Positions 34,927-43,785 of a DNA stretch of 64,000 nt are shown here, piece after piece. The notes under the pieces were generated by a model that was given only the letters and a program-made list of their open reading frames with translations, was not told where the DNA came from and searched no databases. The position numbers and the translations under genes were made by a program. Location: assembly GCF_012932215.1 (NCBI RefSeq), contig NZ_CP048788.1, forward strand, positions 1,054,001 to 1,118,000. Direction: 5' to 3'. Source of the stretch: Roseobacter ponti. Its GTDB lineage: Bacteria > Pseudomonadota > Alphaproteobacteria > Rhodobacterales > Rhodobacteraceae. Every line of letters begins with the position of its first letter. The first letter of the stretch is position 1.

Positions 34927-35505
34927 ATGAACACGCCTGCCCATCTGCTCCTGGGGGCTGCCGCGATGGCGCGCAGCGGAGACCGCCCGATCGTTCTCGC
35001 TGCGCTGGCGGGGGCGTTGCTGCCCGATCTGTCGCTCTATCTCATGGCCGGCGGCGCGCTCTATCTCTTTGCCGTTCCGCCACGCGTGGTTTTCGATGAG
35101 CTTTACTTTTCCCAGAGCTGGCAAACGGTTTTTGCGATCGACAATTCATTCACAGTCTGGGGCATCCTTGCCGCGCTGGCACTCTGGCACCGCAGCGCAT
35201 GGGCGACAGCCCTTACAGGGGCCGCGTTGTTGCATTTATGCCTCGATTTTCCGCTGCATCATGACGACGGTCGGGCGCATTTCTGGCCACTCTCGGGGTG
35301 GATATACGAAAGCCCCTACAGCTACTGGGACAGAGGGCAGGGGGCGCATCTGGTTGCGCCGCTTGAGGCCTTTGTGGCAGTGGTTGCGGCTCTGGTGTTG
35401 TGGCGACGAAGGGTCGGCCCGTGGCTCTCTGTGGTGGTTCTGGTTCTTCTGGCGGCTGAACTCTGGGTCGTGCGCCAATGGCTCTTCGTCTTTGGCATGG
35501 CCTGA
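34927..35505 (+). CDS. Membrane protein, metal-dependent hydrolase-like (often mislabelled CobQ)
   Basis: 192 residues with about five hydrophobic segments. It begins MNTPAHLLLGAAAMARS and has GALLPDLSLYLMAG, then LCLDFPLHHDDGRAHFWPLS, histidines and aspartates spaced as in the YdjM/DUF457 membrane metal-hydrolase group. Rhodobacteraceae homologues are frequently labelled cobalamin biosynthesis protein CobQ without support. Function unknown. Ends at a strong bidirectional terminator. Confidence 0.75.
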   Translation: MNTPAHLLLGAAAMARSGDRPIVLAALAGALLPDLSLYLMAGGALYLFAVPPRVVFDELYFSQSWQTVFAIDNSFTVWGILAALALWHRSAWATALTGAALLHLCLDFPLHHDDGRAHFWPLSGWIYESPYSYWDRGQGAHLVAPLEAFVAVVAALVLWRRRVGPWLSVVVLVLLAAELWVVRQWLFVFGMA

Positions 35506-35510
35506 AAACG

Positions 35511-35547
35511 CACAAAAGCGCGCCCTAAGAGAGGGCGCGCTTTTGTG
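35511..35547. terminator. Bidirectional rho-independent terminator
   Basis: Sixteen-base perfect stem (left arm CACAAAAGCGCGCCCT, 35511-35526; right arm 35532-35547) with a five-base loop. Because the arm includes AAAA on one side and TTTT on the other, it terminates in both directions, serving the convergent genes on either side. Confidence 0.92.
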
Positions 35548-35566
35548 TAAAGAATTCAGCCTGTTG

Positions 35567-35887
35567 TTACGCGGCTTCGGCTTGCTGCGCGGCGTTGCGG
35601 CGCTCCGATTCCTCGCGTGACAGAGCAACAGATGTTCGCACACCTTTGCCCACGAAATCCATAAGGCCAGAGACCACACGCTCGTTGGGGTCAATGCCCG
35701 CACAGCTCAGTACCTCACGGCCATCACGGGACCGTGCCCAGCGGGCAATCTGCTCAGGACCATTGCCGTACTTCTTGTCGTCGGCGATGGCGTCGTCCAG
35801 TGCAGCCAGTACCACAGCTGCAAAAAGTTTGCGTGCACGATTGCCTTGCTCGTTATTGAAGGCTGTGCCGTCAACGAAATCTTTCAT
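35567..35887 (-). CDS. DUF6280 family protein
   Basis: A 106-residue soluble, helical protein known from Rhodobacterales genomes, function unknown. It begins MKDFVDGTAFNNEQGNRARK and has LDDAIADDKKYGNGPEQIARW near residue 30-50. Good ribosome site (AAAGGAC). Divergent from efp over 221 bases, a distance that leaves room for two promoters. Confidence 0.8.
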   Translation of the reverse strand: MKDFVDGTAFNNEQGNRARKLFAAVVLAALDDAIADDKKYGNGPEQIARWARSRDGREVLSCAGIDPNERVVSGLMDFVGKGVRTSVALSREESERRNAAQQAEAA

Positions 35888-36108
35888 CTCGTCGTCCTTT
35901 CCATTATTCTTGCTCTTGTCTTTCCGGCGTGACGTCCCTTATGGAGGGTTTTGGTCGATTCGGATACCCTGTAATCGCATGGCCCGTATGCAAAATTTGC
36001 ATGGCTTTTCGCACCTGCATCATAAGGTATGGTTGCCTTGTCACCCCTTTGTCCTGCAGATATAGGGTGCCTTAACAATTCAACAACCTTTTGCCACAGG
36101 CCGGACCC

Positions 36109-36672
36109 ATGCCAAAAATTAACGGAAACGAAATTCGCCCCGGAAACGTTCTGGAGCACAACGGTGGTCTGTGGGCGGCTGTCAAAGTCGATCATGTAAA
36201 ACCCGGTAAAGGTGGCGCTTTTGCTCAGGTGGAACTCCGTAACCTGCGCAATGGTTCCAAACTCAATGAACGTTTCCGCAGCGCCGACAAGGTCGAGCGG
36301 GTTCGCCTGGAGCAGAAAGACCAGCAGTTTCTGTATGAAGATGCGGGCATGCTCGTTGTAATGGACACTGAAACGTATGAACAGGTGCAACTGCCCGCTG
36401 AGCTTCTGGGCGAGCGCCGCCCGTTTCTGCAGGACGGCATGACACTCGTGGTAGAATTCTATGATGACGAGGCGCTCAACGCCACGCTGCCGCAAAAGGT
36501 GGTCTGCAAGATCGTCGAAACCGAACCGGTCGTCAAAGGCCAGACGGCTGCGAATTCGTTCAAACCTGCCGTGCTGGACAATGGCGTGAAAGTCATGGTC
36601 CCGCCCTTTGTGGGTCAGGATGAGGATATCGTCGTAAACACCGAGACGATGGAATATTCCGAACGCGCCTGA
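36109..36672 (+). CDS. efp: Translation elongation factor P
   Basis: Rescues ribosomes stalled at polyproline. The 187 residues are the usual length: KOW-like N-terminal domain, then two OB domains ending in [20 protein letters not shown]. Lys34 in PGKGGA occupies the position that is beta-lysylated by EpmA in enterobacteria. The ATG at 36109 gives the conserved start [12 protein letters not shown]. It ends at a strong terminator. Confidence 0.96.
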   Translation: MPKINGNEIRPGNVLEHNGGLWAAVKVDHVKPGKGGAFAQVELRNLRNGSKLNERFRSADKVERVRLEQKDQQFLYEDAGMLVVMDTETYEQVQLPAELLGERRPFLQDGMTLVVEFYDDEALNATLPQKVVCKIVETEPVVKGQTAANSFKPAVLDNGVKVMVPPFVGQDEDIVVNTETMEYSERA

Positions 36673-36697
36673 CGTCCTTGAAAGTTCGCAGATTGCA

Positions 36698-36724
36698 AAG
36701 CCCCCGCCATGGCGGGGGCTTTTC
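36698..36724 (+). terminator. Rho-independent terminator of efp
   Basis: AAGCCCCCGCC and its complement form a stem around the centre, followed by TTTTC. It lies 26 bases after the efp stop. Confidence 0.92.
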
Positions 36725-36739
36725 TTTGTGGGGTGTCGG

Positions 36740-37480
36740 TTATGCGTCCGTCCGCAGGACGCGGGCCGTTCCCGCCTGCATCGGTTCTTTTGCCCGGTCA
36801 TAGCGCAGGTACGCGATGGCCGCATCTCCGCTTCGGGTGAGCAGGGTGCCAGCCGGTTTGCCGGAAACGGTGATGTCTTCCCCGGTCTCTGCCGGCCCTT
36901 GCACAGATACCCGCGCCAGCCCCTTGCGCAACTCGGTTTTGTGTTTCATGCGGGCGGTAACTTCCTGTCCGACATAGCATCCCTTGCGGAAATCCACGCC
37001 GTTCAGCCGCTCAAATCCTGCCTCGAGGATAAATGTATCAGGCGTGAGTTCCACACCGCTTTGCGGGATAAGGTGCGCCACACGCAGCGCTGTCCAGTCC
37101 GTGTCGTCATCCTCCTGAGGTGTGTCCCGATACGCGCGCCAGCCCAGGGCCTCGTGACGCGGGTCGGCAAAGCCGTCCTCAGGTCTCTCTCCTGTGCCCC
37201 GGTGGACATGCAGGTCGACCGGCGCAATCGCGACATCGGCGCGCAGTTTGTACATATTAAGCCTCGCCAGCAGCATATCTGCCAGCGGATCCGCCACATC
37301 CAGCAGCACCACGTCGCCCTGGCGTAGCAGGAAGAAATCAGCGATGTATTTGCCCTGTGGCGTCAGCAGCGCCGCATAGACCAGCCCGTTTTTCAGCCTG
37401 GCAATATCGTTGGTGATCAGCCCCTGCAGAAAATCATCCACATCATGGCCGGTCAGTTTCAGGGTGCGACGTTTGGACAT
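36740..37480 (-). CDS. ygfZ: Folate-binding protein YgfZ (CAF17/IBA57-like)
   Basis: 246-residue tetrahydrofolate-binding protein that helps maintain certain [4Fe-4S] enzymes. It belongs to the GcvT fold; the diagnostic motif KGCYVGQEVTARMKHK, with the essential cysteine at about residue 168, is complete. N-terminal part DFLQGLITNDIARLKNG and PQGKYIADFFL are typical. The ATG at 37480 has GGAG upstream; the frame continues upstream but would overlap the divergent glycosyltransferase promoter. Confidence 0.92.
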   Translation of the reverse strand: MSKRRTLKLTGHDVDDFLQGLITNDIARLKNGLVYAALLTPQGKYIADFFLLRQGDVVLLDVADPLADMLLARLNMYKLRADVAIAPVDLHVHRGTGERPEDGFADPRHEALGWRAYRDTPQEDDDTDWTALRVAHLIPQSGVELTPDTFILEAGFERLNGVDFRKGCYVGQEVTARMKHKTELRKGLARVSVQGPAETGEDITVSGKPAGTLLTRSGDAAIAYLRYDRAKEPMQAGTARVLRTDA

Positions 37481-37549
37481 AGGGGTCTCCTCACCGGCCT
37501 CTGGGTGCCATATAAGGTTACAACTGCCAAGGGGAAGAGGCGTCAAGAT

Positions 37550-38224
37550 ATGCGCGCACCGATATCGGTTATCGTACCGACATTGAATGCAGAAACGCGG
37601 CTGGGCAGTTGTCTGGCGGCGCTGATGCCTGGGTTAGAAGCCGGGCTGATCCGGGAACTGATCGTCACAGACGGCAGCTCGACCGACGACACCGTTGCGG
37701 TCGCGCGGGCCTGGGGTGCGGAAGTGGTCAGCGGTCCGGCCTCCCGTGGCGGGCAGCTTGCGCGCGGCTGTGATGCAGCGCAGGGCAAATGGCTGCTGGT
37801 GTTGCATGCGGATACCGCGCTTCAGCCGGACTGGGTCGGGCCTGTGATCCGGCATCTGGAAACTGATCAGGCCGGCTGGTTCCGGCTGGCCTTCGGGGCC
37901 GGCGGGATTGCCGGGCGTCTTGTTGCAGCATGGGCCAACCTGCGCAGCCGCTCGGGGCTACCCTACGGCGACCAGGGGCTGCTTGTGCCGGCGGCCCTTT
38001 ACCGCAGCGTGGGAGGGTATCGTGATCAGCCGCTGATGGAGGATGTCGCTCTTGCGCGGGCGCTTTCGGGGCGTTTGAGGATGATTGATGCCGTCGCGCA
38101 GACATCACCGGCACGCTATGTGCAGCAGGGCTGGCTGCGCCGCGGGGCCCGCAATCTGTGGACACTCACCCGGTATTTCTGCGGCGTGTCGCCGGCGCGG
38201 CTTGCTGAAAGCTACCGGCGCTAG
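37550..38224 (+). CDS. Family 2 glycosyltransferase (TIGR04283 type)
   Basis: 224 residues, GT-A fold. SVIVPTLNAETRLGSCLAAL, VTDGSSTDDTVAVARAWGAE and the metal site LVLHADTALQ are seen in order, followed by PYGDQGLLVPAALY and the acidic base region QPLMEDVALARAL. The pattern fits TIGR04283, a small glycosyltransferase group often paired with a TIGR04282 partner that is not present here. Divergent from ygfZ, 69 bases apart. The stop overlaps that of the convergent ABC transporter gene by four bases. Confidence 0.87.
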   Translation: MRAPISVIVPTLNAETRLGSCLAALMPGLEAGLIRELIVTDGSSTDDTVAVARAWGAEVVSGPASRGGQLARGCDAAQGKWLLVLHADTALQPDWVGPVIRHLETDQAGWFRLAFGAGGIAGRLVAAWANLRSRSGLPYGDQGLLVPAALYRSVGGYRDQPLMEDVALARALSGRLRMIDAVAQTSPARYVQQGWLRRGARNLWTLTRYFCGVSPARLAESYRR

Positions 38225-40074
38225 CGGAAGATAATCGAGCTGAGTTTCTGCAAAAGACCCGACGTGGCGGGAACCGCAGGGTCATGGCGGGCAGCGGGGC
38301 CCCTGGCGCGGTTGTCGGTCACTGTTTTGCCGTCCTGAAACTGCAGGCGGTAGAGATCAGCATAAATGCCGCCCCGCTCCAGCAGTTCGTCATGCGCGCC
38401 TTCGTCCACAACGCGGCCCCGGTCCATAACAACGATCTTGTCGGCACCGCGTACGGTTGAGAGCCGGTGTGCGATGACCAGCGTGGTGCGCCCCTCGGCA
38501 AGTGTGTCGAGGGCTTCCTGAACCACCTTTTCGGACTGGGCATCGAGGGCGGAGGTCGCCTCATCCAGCAGCAGAACGGGGGTGTCGCGCAGCAGCGCGC
38601 GGGCGATCACAACCCGCTGGCGCTGGCCCCCCGAGAGGGCAGAGCCGCGCGGGCCCACGCGCGTGTCGAGACCGGCGGGCAGTTTGGCCAGAAAGCTGGT
38701 GACATGCGCGGCATCAAGCACGGGCACAAGGTCTTCATCCGAGACATCCTCGCGCCCCATCAGAATGTTCTCGCGCAGGGTTTCGTCAAAGAGCAACGCT
38801 TCCTGAGTGACGACCGAGTAAAGCCCGCGCAGATCGGAGAGCGAAATCGCATCGGTTGCAACGCCACCGATCAGGATCTTTCCGGCATCGGGATCCACCA
38901 GACGGGTCAGCAGGTTGAAAATCGTCGATTTGCCGGCCCCTGAGGCACCAACCAGCGCCGTTGTCTGGCCTGCCTCCGCGGTCAGGTTGAGATCTTCCAG
39001 AATACGCGCCTCACCATAGCTCAGTGATACGTTTTCAAGGCGGATATCCGGCGTGCCGGTGGGGGCCGCAGCCGGGGAGGCGGGAGAGGTCAGCCTGATC
39101 GGAGCGTCCATAAGTTCTTTGATCCGCTCAATGGAGGCGGCAGCCGTCTGCCACAATCCGCTGATCGCGCCCAGTCGCCGCATCGGGTCAAAGGCAAACC
39201 CCATGGCGGTGAAAAAGCTCATGAACTGACCGATGGATTTTTCGCCTGCGATGATCTCTGAGCCGCCATAAATGATCACGGCCAGAAAGCCGAAACCAGA
39301 AATGATATCGATCATTGCCGGGATTGCAGCGGAGCCAAAGATCGTGCGGACCTGGGTGCGCACATACTGATCTGTCAGGTTACGGTACTGGCGGGCCTGG
39401 TATTCTTCTGCACCATTAAGCTTGATCTGCACGATGCCGTGGAAAATCTCATCCAGCCTGTTGGAAAGCGACGCGCCCAGATCGCGGGCTTCACGGGCGC
39501 GTTTGCGCACGAAACGCTGTGCCAGGGCGGCGGGCATCACCAGCACCGGGATGCCGATACAGGCCAGCAGCGCCCAGACCGGGTCCACGCTGATCGCCAC
39601 GCCGAGCAGCACAAACAAGCCAATGAAATCGCGCCCGGCCCCGGTGACGATGGCGCGCCAGACGTCATTTACAGCGTTCACGTCGGACTGAACACGCTGG
39701 ATCAGAAACCCAGGCGGGTGAGACTGATGAAAGGTGCCGTCCTGCTGCATCATGCGGCCCAGCAGGTCATTGCGCAGGCTTGCCGCGGATTTCTCCGCGA
39801 TGCGTGTCAGCAGGACTTTCTGCATGACGCCGGAAACCGCACGCATCAGGAAAATGCCGATGAGCACCGCGCCGACCACCGCCAGCATTGAGCTCTGACC
39901 GGCCACGAAGACCTGATCGAACATCGGCTGCATGAGCCAGGCGAGCGCGCCCAGCATTGATCCTTCGATGATCATAAAGAAAACCGCGACGGCAAGCGTG
40001 CCCAGGTGGCGGTTCAGGTACCCGCGCCACAACCATTTCATCAGATGGGCAGAAGCCTGATCGTTATCGCGCAT
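38221..40074 (-). CDS. ABC exporter with fused membrane and ATPase domains (MsbA-like)
   Basis: 617-residue half transporter working as a dimer. Six membrane segments in the first 320 residues (GTLAVAVFFMIIEGSMLGAL first), then an ATPase with Walker A GASGAGKST, signature LSGGQRQRVVIARAL, Walker B VLLLDEATSALD and switch histidine IAHRLST. It is similar to lipid A exporter MsbA and to multidrug exporters; the substrate cannot be decided. The start at 40074 gives a short N-terminal tail before the first segment; upstream in-frame extension overlaps the neighbouring promoter region. Confidence 0.92.
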   Translation of the reverse strand: MRDNDQASAHLMKWLWRGYLNRHLGTLAVAVFFMIIEGSMLGALAWLMQPMFDQVFVAGQSSMLAVVGAVLIGIFLMRAVSGVMQKVLLTRIAEKSAASLRNDLLGRMMQQDGTFHQSHPPGFLIQRVQSDVNAVNDVWRAIVTGAGRDFIGLFVLLGVAISVDPVWALLACIGIPVLVMPAALAQRFVRKRAREARDLGASLSNRLDEIFHGIVQIKLNGAEEYQARQYRNLTDQYVRTQVRTIFGSAAIPAMIDIISGFGFLAVIIYGGSEIIAGEKSIGQFMSFFTAMGFAFDPMRRLGAISGLWQTAAASIERIKELMDAPIRLTSPASPAAAPTGTPDIRLENVSLSYGEARILEDLNLTAEAGQTTALVGASGAGKSTIFNLLTRLVDPDAGKILIGGVATDAISLSDLRGLYSVVTQEALLFDETLRENILMGREDVSDEDLVPVLDAAHVTSFLAKLPAGLDTRVGPRGSALSGGQRQRVVIARALLRDTPVLLLDEATSALDAQSEKVVQEALDTLAEGRTTLVIAHRLSTVRGADKIVVMDRGRVVDEGAHDELLERGGIYADLYRLQFQDGKTVTDNRARGPAARHDPAVPATSGLLQKLSSIIFR

Positions 40075-40219
40075 CGAAAGCCTTTTTGCTGCGCCGGACC
40101 GCCGTGCCTGTCCGGTGATCTCCGGGTGTAGGCCTCTCACAGGGGCAAAGCAAGGCAGGTGGCGATTGACGCGGGCAACCCGGGGGCTAGTGTTGCGCCA
40201 AAGCAAAAGGACGGAATTT

Positions 40220-41428
40220 ATGGCCGGCAAACCCAACCCTGCCGCAGGACGCGGTTACCTCGCGATCCCGGGGCCTTCGGTGATCCCTGAGGCGGTGCTG
40301 AATGCGATGCACCGGCCTGCGCCCAATATCTATGCGGGCGAACTGCCGGATATGATGCCGGGGATCACGGAGGATCTGAAAAAGGTCGCGCGCACAAAGC
40401 ATGATGTGGCCATTTACATCGGGAACGGGCATGCCGCCTGGGAGGCCGCACTGGCCAATGTGATCGAACCGGGTGATCAGGTGCTGGTGCCGCGCACGGG
40501 TCATTTTTCCTGGGGCTGGGGCGATACGGCGGAAGGCCTCGGCGGCGAGGTGGTCAAGGTGGATACCGCGCTGGGTCAGCCGATGGATATGGCACGGATC
40601 ACTCAGGCACTGGTGGAAGACAGCGCGCAGCGGATCAAAGCCGTGCTGGCGGTGCATGTGGATACTTCGACCTCGCTGCGCAACGATATTGTCGCGCTCA
40701 GGGCGGCGATGGATGCTGCGGGCCATCCTGCACTGCTGATGGTGGACTGTATCGCCTCGCTGGCATGTGATGTCTTTGAGATGGACGGCTGGGGTGTCGA
40801 CGTGATGGTTACCGGCAGCCAGAAAGGCCTGATGGTGCCGCCCGGTATGAGCTTTGTCTTCTTCAACGACAAAGCGGCCGCCGTGCGCGAAAAGATGACC
40901 CGGGTCAGCCGCTACTGGGACTGGACGCCGCGTGCCAGCCCCGGGATGTTCATGCATTACTGGCACGGCACGGCACCCACGCATCACGTCTATGGCCTGC
41001 GCACAGCACTCGACATGATCCACGCAGAAGGGATCGAAAACATCTGGGCGCGTCACGAGGTTTTTGCACGCGCGATCTGGGCTGCCTGCGATGCCTGGGG
41101 GCAGCGTGGCAACCTGCGCATGACCGTTCGGGACCCGGCCCGCCGCAGCCATTCAGTTACCGGGCTGCAGCTGGAAAGCCCGCAGGCGACAGCGCTGCGC
41201 GAGTGGACCGAAGCGCATCTGGGCCTGACGCTGGGCATCGGCCTCGGCATGGCGCCCGCGGGCGATCCGGCGTGGCACGGGTATTTCCGTCTGGGGCATA
41301 TGGGTCACGTCAACGGTCACATGATCATGGGTCTGCTGGGGGGCATCCAGTCGGGCATGGCAGCACTTGGCCTTGAGCACGGCCGTGGCGCGCTGGATGC
41401 CGCATCTGAGATCATTGCAGAGAGCTGA
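40220..41428 (+). CDS. Class V aminotransferase (alanine/serine-glyoxylate aminotransferase family)
   Basis: 402-residue PLP enzyme. It opens with the phosphate-site loop YLAIPGPSVIPEAVLNAM, has HVDTSTSLRNDI, Asp176 in MVDCIASLACD, and the PLP-binding lysine at about residue 202 in VTGSQKGLMVPPGM. The family includes serine-glyoxylate, alanine-glyoxylate and pyridoxamine-pyruvate aminotransferases; in methylotrophic and C1-using bacteria the serine-glyoxylate form is common, but I cannot separate them. Ribosome site AAGGACGG. Stop abuts the stop of the small convergent gene. Confidence 0.87.
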   Translation: MAGKPNPAAGRGYLAIPGPSVIPEAVLNAMHRPAPNIYAGELPDMMPGITEDLKKVARTKHDVAIYIGNGHAAWEAALANVIEPGDQVLVPRTGHFSWGWGDTAEGLGGEVVKVDTALGQPMDMARITQALVEDSAQRIKAVLAVHVDTSTSLRNDIVALRAAMDAAGHPALLMVDCIASLACDVFEMDGWGVDVMVTGSQKGLMVPPGMSFVFFNDKAAAVREKMTRVSRYWDWTPRASPGMFMHYWHGTAPTHHVYGLRTALDMIHAEGIENIWARHEVFARAIWAACDAWGQRGNLRMTVRDPARRSHSVTGLQLESPQATALREWTEAHLGLTLGIGLGMAPAGDPAWHGYFRLGHMGHVNGHMIMGLLGGIQSGMAALGLEHGRGALDAASEIIAES

Positions 41429-41644
41429 TCAGCCGGGCGTTTTGCCGGCATAGAGCTGATCCGCCTGCCTGCGCCTCACTGCGACCCAGTTCAGCCAGTG
41501 ATTGACGATAAGGCAGATAAAAACCGCCGCAACAAGCCCGTAGATCGCGAAAAGAAACAGCAGCACCCAGCCCAGATTCACGCCGAACATCACGATGCAG
41601 GCATTGGTAAAGTCCGGTGCACGACCCAGTTTGTGATTTTCCAT
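41429..41644 (-). CDS. Small two-segment membrane protein, unknown
   Basis: 71 residues with one long hydrophobic region (ACIVMFGVNLGWVLLFLFAI and AAVFICLIVNHWLNWV), then a basic tail. No family recognised. It is on the same strand as, and 55 bases downstream of, the HisC-like gene, so could be co-transcribed. An arginine after TM2 suggests C terminus inside. Confidence 0.6.
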   Translation of the reverse strand: MENHKLGRAPDFTNACIVMFGVNLGWVLLFLFAIYGLVAAVFICLIVNHWLNWVAVRRRQADQLYAGKTPG

Positions 41645-41699
41645 TTAATGCCTCACAGGTTGGCTCCTGATAAAAACTATAGCCCTGCGCTGCGATCCG

Positions 41700-42803
41700 T
41701 CAGCAGTTTTCTGTGTTTTTTACCGCGTCGGGCAGGGCCTCTGCCAGAATTTCCAGCTGAGCAGGCGTTCCGCAACTGATCCGGATGCAGCGGTTTTGCG
41801 GTGCGACAAAGGGCATGCGCACAAAAACGCCCCGCGCATCCAGTTCTGTGAGCACGCGCTTTGCAAAATCTGCGTCTTTGCCACAGTCGATTGTCACAAA
41901 ATTCGCAGCCGAGGCCAGCGGTCGGAGGCCACAGGCGCCTGCGATCTCGGAAATCCGCAACCGCGCAGAAACAATGCGCGCCAGTACCGAGCGCAGCCAG
42001 ACATCGTCCTGAAGCGCGGCGAGTGCACCCGCCTGGGCTGCCCGGTTCATCCCGAAGTGATTGCGTACTTTATTGAAGGCGGCAATCAGATCGGGCGCGC
42101 CGATGGCATAGCCCACGCGTGCACCAGCGAGACCATAGGCTTTTGAAAAGGTGCGCAGGCGAATGAGGCGCGGGTCGTCCCAGGGCAACGGCACCTGTGC
42201 GGTTTCCGGCGCGCATTCGATATAGGCTTCGTCGAGGATCAGCAGAGTACCCGCCGGCAGGTCATCCATCGCCGCCGCAATCTGATCGCCGGTATGAAAG
42301 CTGCCCATCGGGTTGTCGGGATTCGACAGATAGACGAGTTTGGCGCGGGTTTCCGCAGCCTTTGCAAAAAGGCCGCTGAGGTCCTCGTGATCACCGTCAT
42401 ACGGCACTTTGTGAAGCACCCCTCCAAAGCCTGCCACGTGATAACTGAACGTGGGATAAGCCCCGTCTGATGTCACAACCGCGTCCCCCGGACCCACCAT
42501 CAGCCGCGCAAGATAACCCAGAAGTCCGTCGATGCCTTCACCGACCATGATGGTTTCTGCGGGTGTTACCAGGTGGCGGGCAAGAGCCTCGCGCAGATCA
42601 TAGCTTTCCGGGTCGCCATACATCCACAGTGGCGTTTCCGCCATGGCACGGATCGCTTCCGGCGAGGGTCCGAACACGTTCTCATTTGCGCCGAGCCTTG
42701 CCCGAAATCCCTGCCCTTTCTGACGCTCCCGGGTTTCGGGGCCGACGAAGGGCACGGTGTCAGGCAGGGAGGCGGCCAGCGGGGTCAGTCGGAAATGCGT
42801 CAT
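41700..42803 (-). CDS. Histidinol-phosphate aminotransferase-like PLP enzyme
   Basis: 367-residue class I/II aminotransferase. LGANENVFGPSPEAI (about 38-52), YLSNPDNPMGSF (about 158-169), ILDEAYIE with Asp191 and Tyr194, Lys221 in RTFSKAYGLAGARVGYA and the C-terminal arginine region RCIRISCGTPAQ are all present. The family includes HisC and aromatic amino acid aminotransferases. Not in a his operon, so it may be a HisC2-type enzyme acting on phenylalanine or tyrosine. Start chosen at 42803 with GGTGG upstream. Confidence 0.88.
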   Translation of the reverse strand: MTHFRLTPLAASLPDTVPFVGPETRERQKGQGFRARLGANENVFGPSPEAIRAMAETPLWMYGDPESYDLREALARHLVTPAETIMVGEGIDGLLGYLARLMVGPGDAVVTSDGAYPTFSYHVAGFGGVLHKVPYDGDHEDLSGLFAKAAETRAKLVYLSNPDNPMGSFHTGDQIAAAMDDLPAGTLLILDEAYIECAPETAQVPLPWDDPRLIRLRTFSKAYGLAGARVGYAIGAPDLIAAFNKVRNHFGMNRAAQAGALAALQDDVWLRSVLARIVSARLRISEIAGACGLRPLASAANFVTIDCGKDADFAKRVLTELDARGVFVRMPFVAPQNRCIRISCGTPAQLEILAEALPDAVKNTENC

Positions 42804-42917
42804 GCCACCACTTAAGTGCACAGAGGTCACGGGGGCAAGAGCAGGCGTGCCGTCACGTTTTGCTGGCCCCCGGCATGCGTTTGCGGTTCTGTGAAAAAAT
42901 CACAAATGGAGACCGCC

Positions 42918-43706
42918 ATGGCCCGCATCGAGGTTCTGACCGAAGATCACATTGCCCGCGTCACGCTGACCCGTCCGGACAAGAAAAACGCGATGGATCA
43001 GGAGATGATTGATGCGTTGATCGCGGCGGCGGATCAGGTGGCGGGCTCGAATGCGCGTGTTGTGGTGCTGAGCGGGCAGGGCAGTGCGTTCTGCGCCGGA
43101 ATTGATCTGGCGGGCCTTGGTGCGATGATCGGGCAGGACATGCAGGCGCTGATCGTGCCGCGCACCCATGGCGGGGGCACAACGAACCAGTGGCAGGAGG
43201 TTACGATGGCGTGGCACCGCCTGCCGGTGCCGGTAATTGCCGCTCTGCACGGGCAGGTTTTTGGTGCCGGCATGCAACTCGCTCTTGGCGCCGATATCCG
43301 CCTCGCGGCGCCTGACACCATGCTGGCGGTGATGGAATTGAAATGGGGCATCGTGCCTGACATGGGCGGTATGGTGCTGCTGCCGCGTCTTGTGCGCTCT
43401 GACGTGATGCGACGGCTGGTGTATACCGCCGCTCCTGTCAGTGCAGAACAGGCGGAGCGCTGGGGGCTGGTGACGGAAATTGCGGCGGATCCGCTTGAGG
43501 CCGCCATGGCATTAGCCGCTGAAATCGCAGAGAAAAGCCCGAAGGCGATCCGGGCGGCTAAGACGCTGATGGAGACTGCTGAGACGGCCGCACCGGACGC
43601 TGTCCTGATGGCTGAGGCGGAGGCCCAGGCCGGTCTTTTAGGCACACCTGAGCAGATGGAGGTCGTGGCCGCGCAGTTCGGCAAACGGGCGCCGGTTTTC
43701 AAATAG
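42918..43706 (+). CDS. Crotonase / enoyl-CoA isomerase-like protein
   Basis: 262-residue crotonase-fold enzyme acting on CoA thioesters. Oxyanion-hole segments SAFCAGIDLAGLG and HGQVFGAGMQLALGADIRLA are clear. Of the two catalytic glutamates of enoyl-CoA hydratase, the first (Glu144 in rat) is replaced by Gln120, while the second is kept as Glu140 in MELKWGIVPDMGG with the correct 20-residue spacing. One glutamate suggests isomerase rather than hydratase activity. The ATG at 42918 follows GGAGA; an ATG at 42906 has no site. Confidence 0.87.
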   Translation: MARIEVLTEDHIARVTLTRPDKKNAMDQEMIDALIAAADQVAGSNARVVVLSGQGSAFCAGIDLAGLGAMIGQDMQALIVPRTHGGGTTNQWQEVTMAWHRLPVPVIAALHGQVFGAGMQLALGADIRLAAPDTMLAVMELKWGIVPDMGGMVLLPRLVRSDVMRRLVYTAAPVSAEQAERWGLVTEIAADPLEAAMALAAEIAEKSPKAIRAAKTLMETAETAAPDAVLMAEAEAQAGLLGTPEQMEVVAAQFGKRAPVFK

Positions 43707-43732
43707 CACTACGGTTTGCAAAGAGCGTCAGG

Positions 43733-43785
43733 CCGGTTTGCAAACCGGGTGACGCGCCGGCGCTGCCCGTCTGCCGCGCGCCGGC
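43733..43785. repeat. Perfect 16-base palindrome and adjoining hairpin between two convergent genes
   Basis: CCGGTTTGCAAACCGG (43733-43748) is a perfect palindrome; an extra CGGTTTGCAAA copy lies at 43712-43722. Next to it GCCGGCGC (43756-43763) pairs with GCGCCGGC (43778-43785), right behind the valS stop. This may act as a terminator for both convergent genes, although no T-run follows, or as a protein-binding site. Confidence 0.6.

Noticed and set aside
40187-41152. 321-codon frame antisense to the class V aminotransferase
   Set aside because: Shadow frame; the plus strand carries all PLP motifs.
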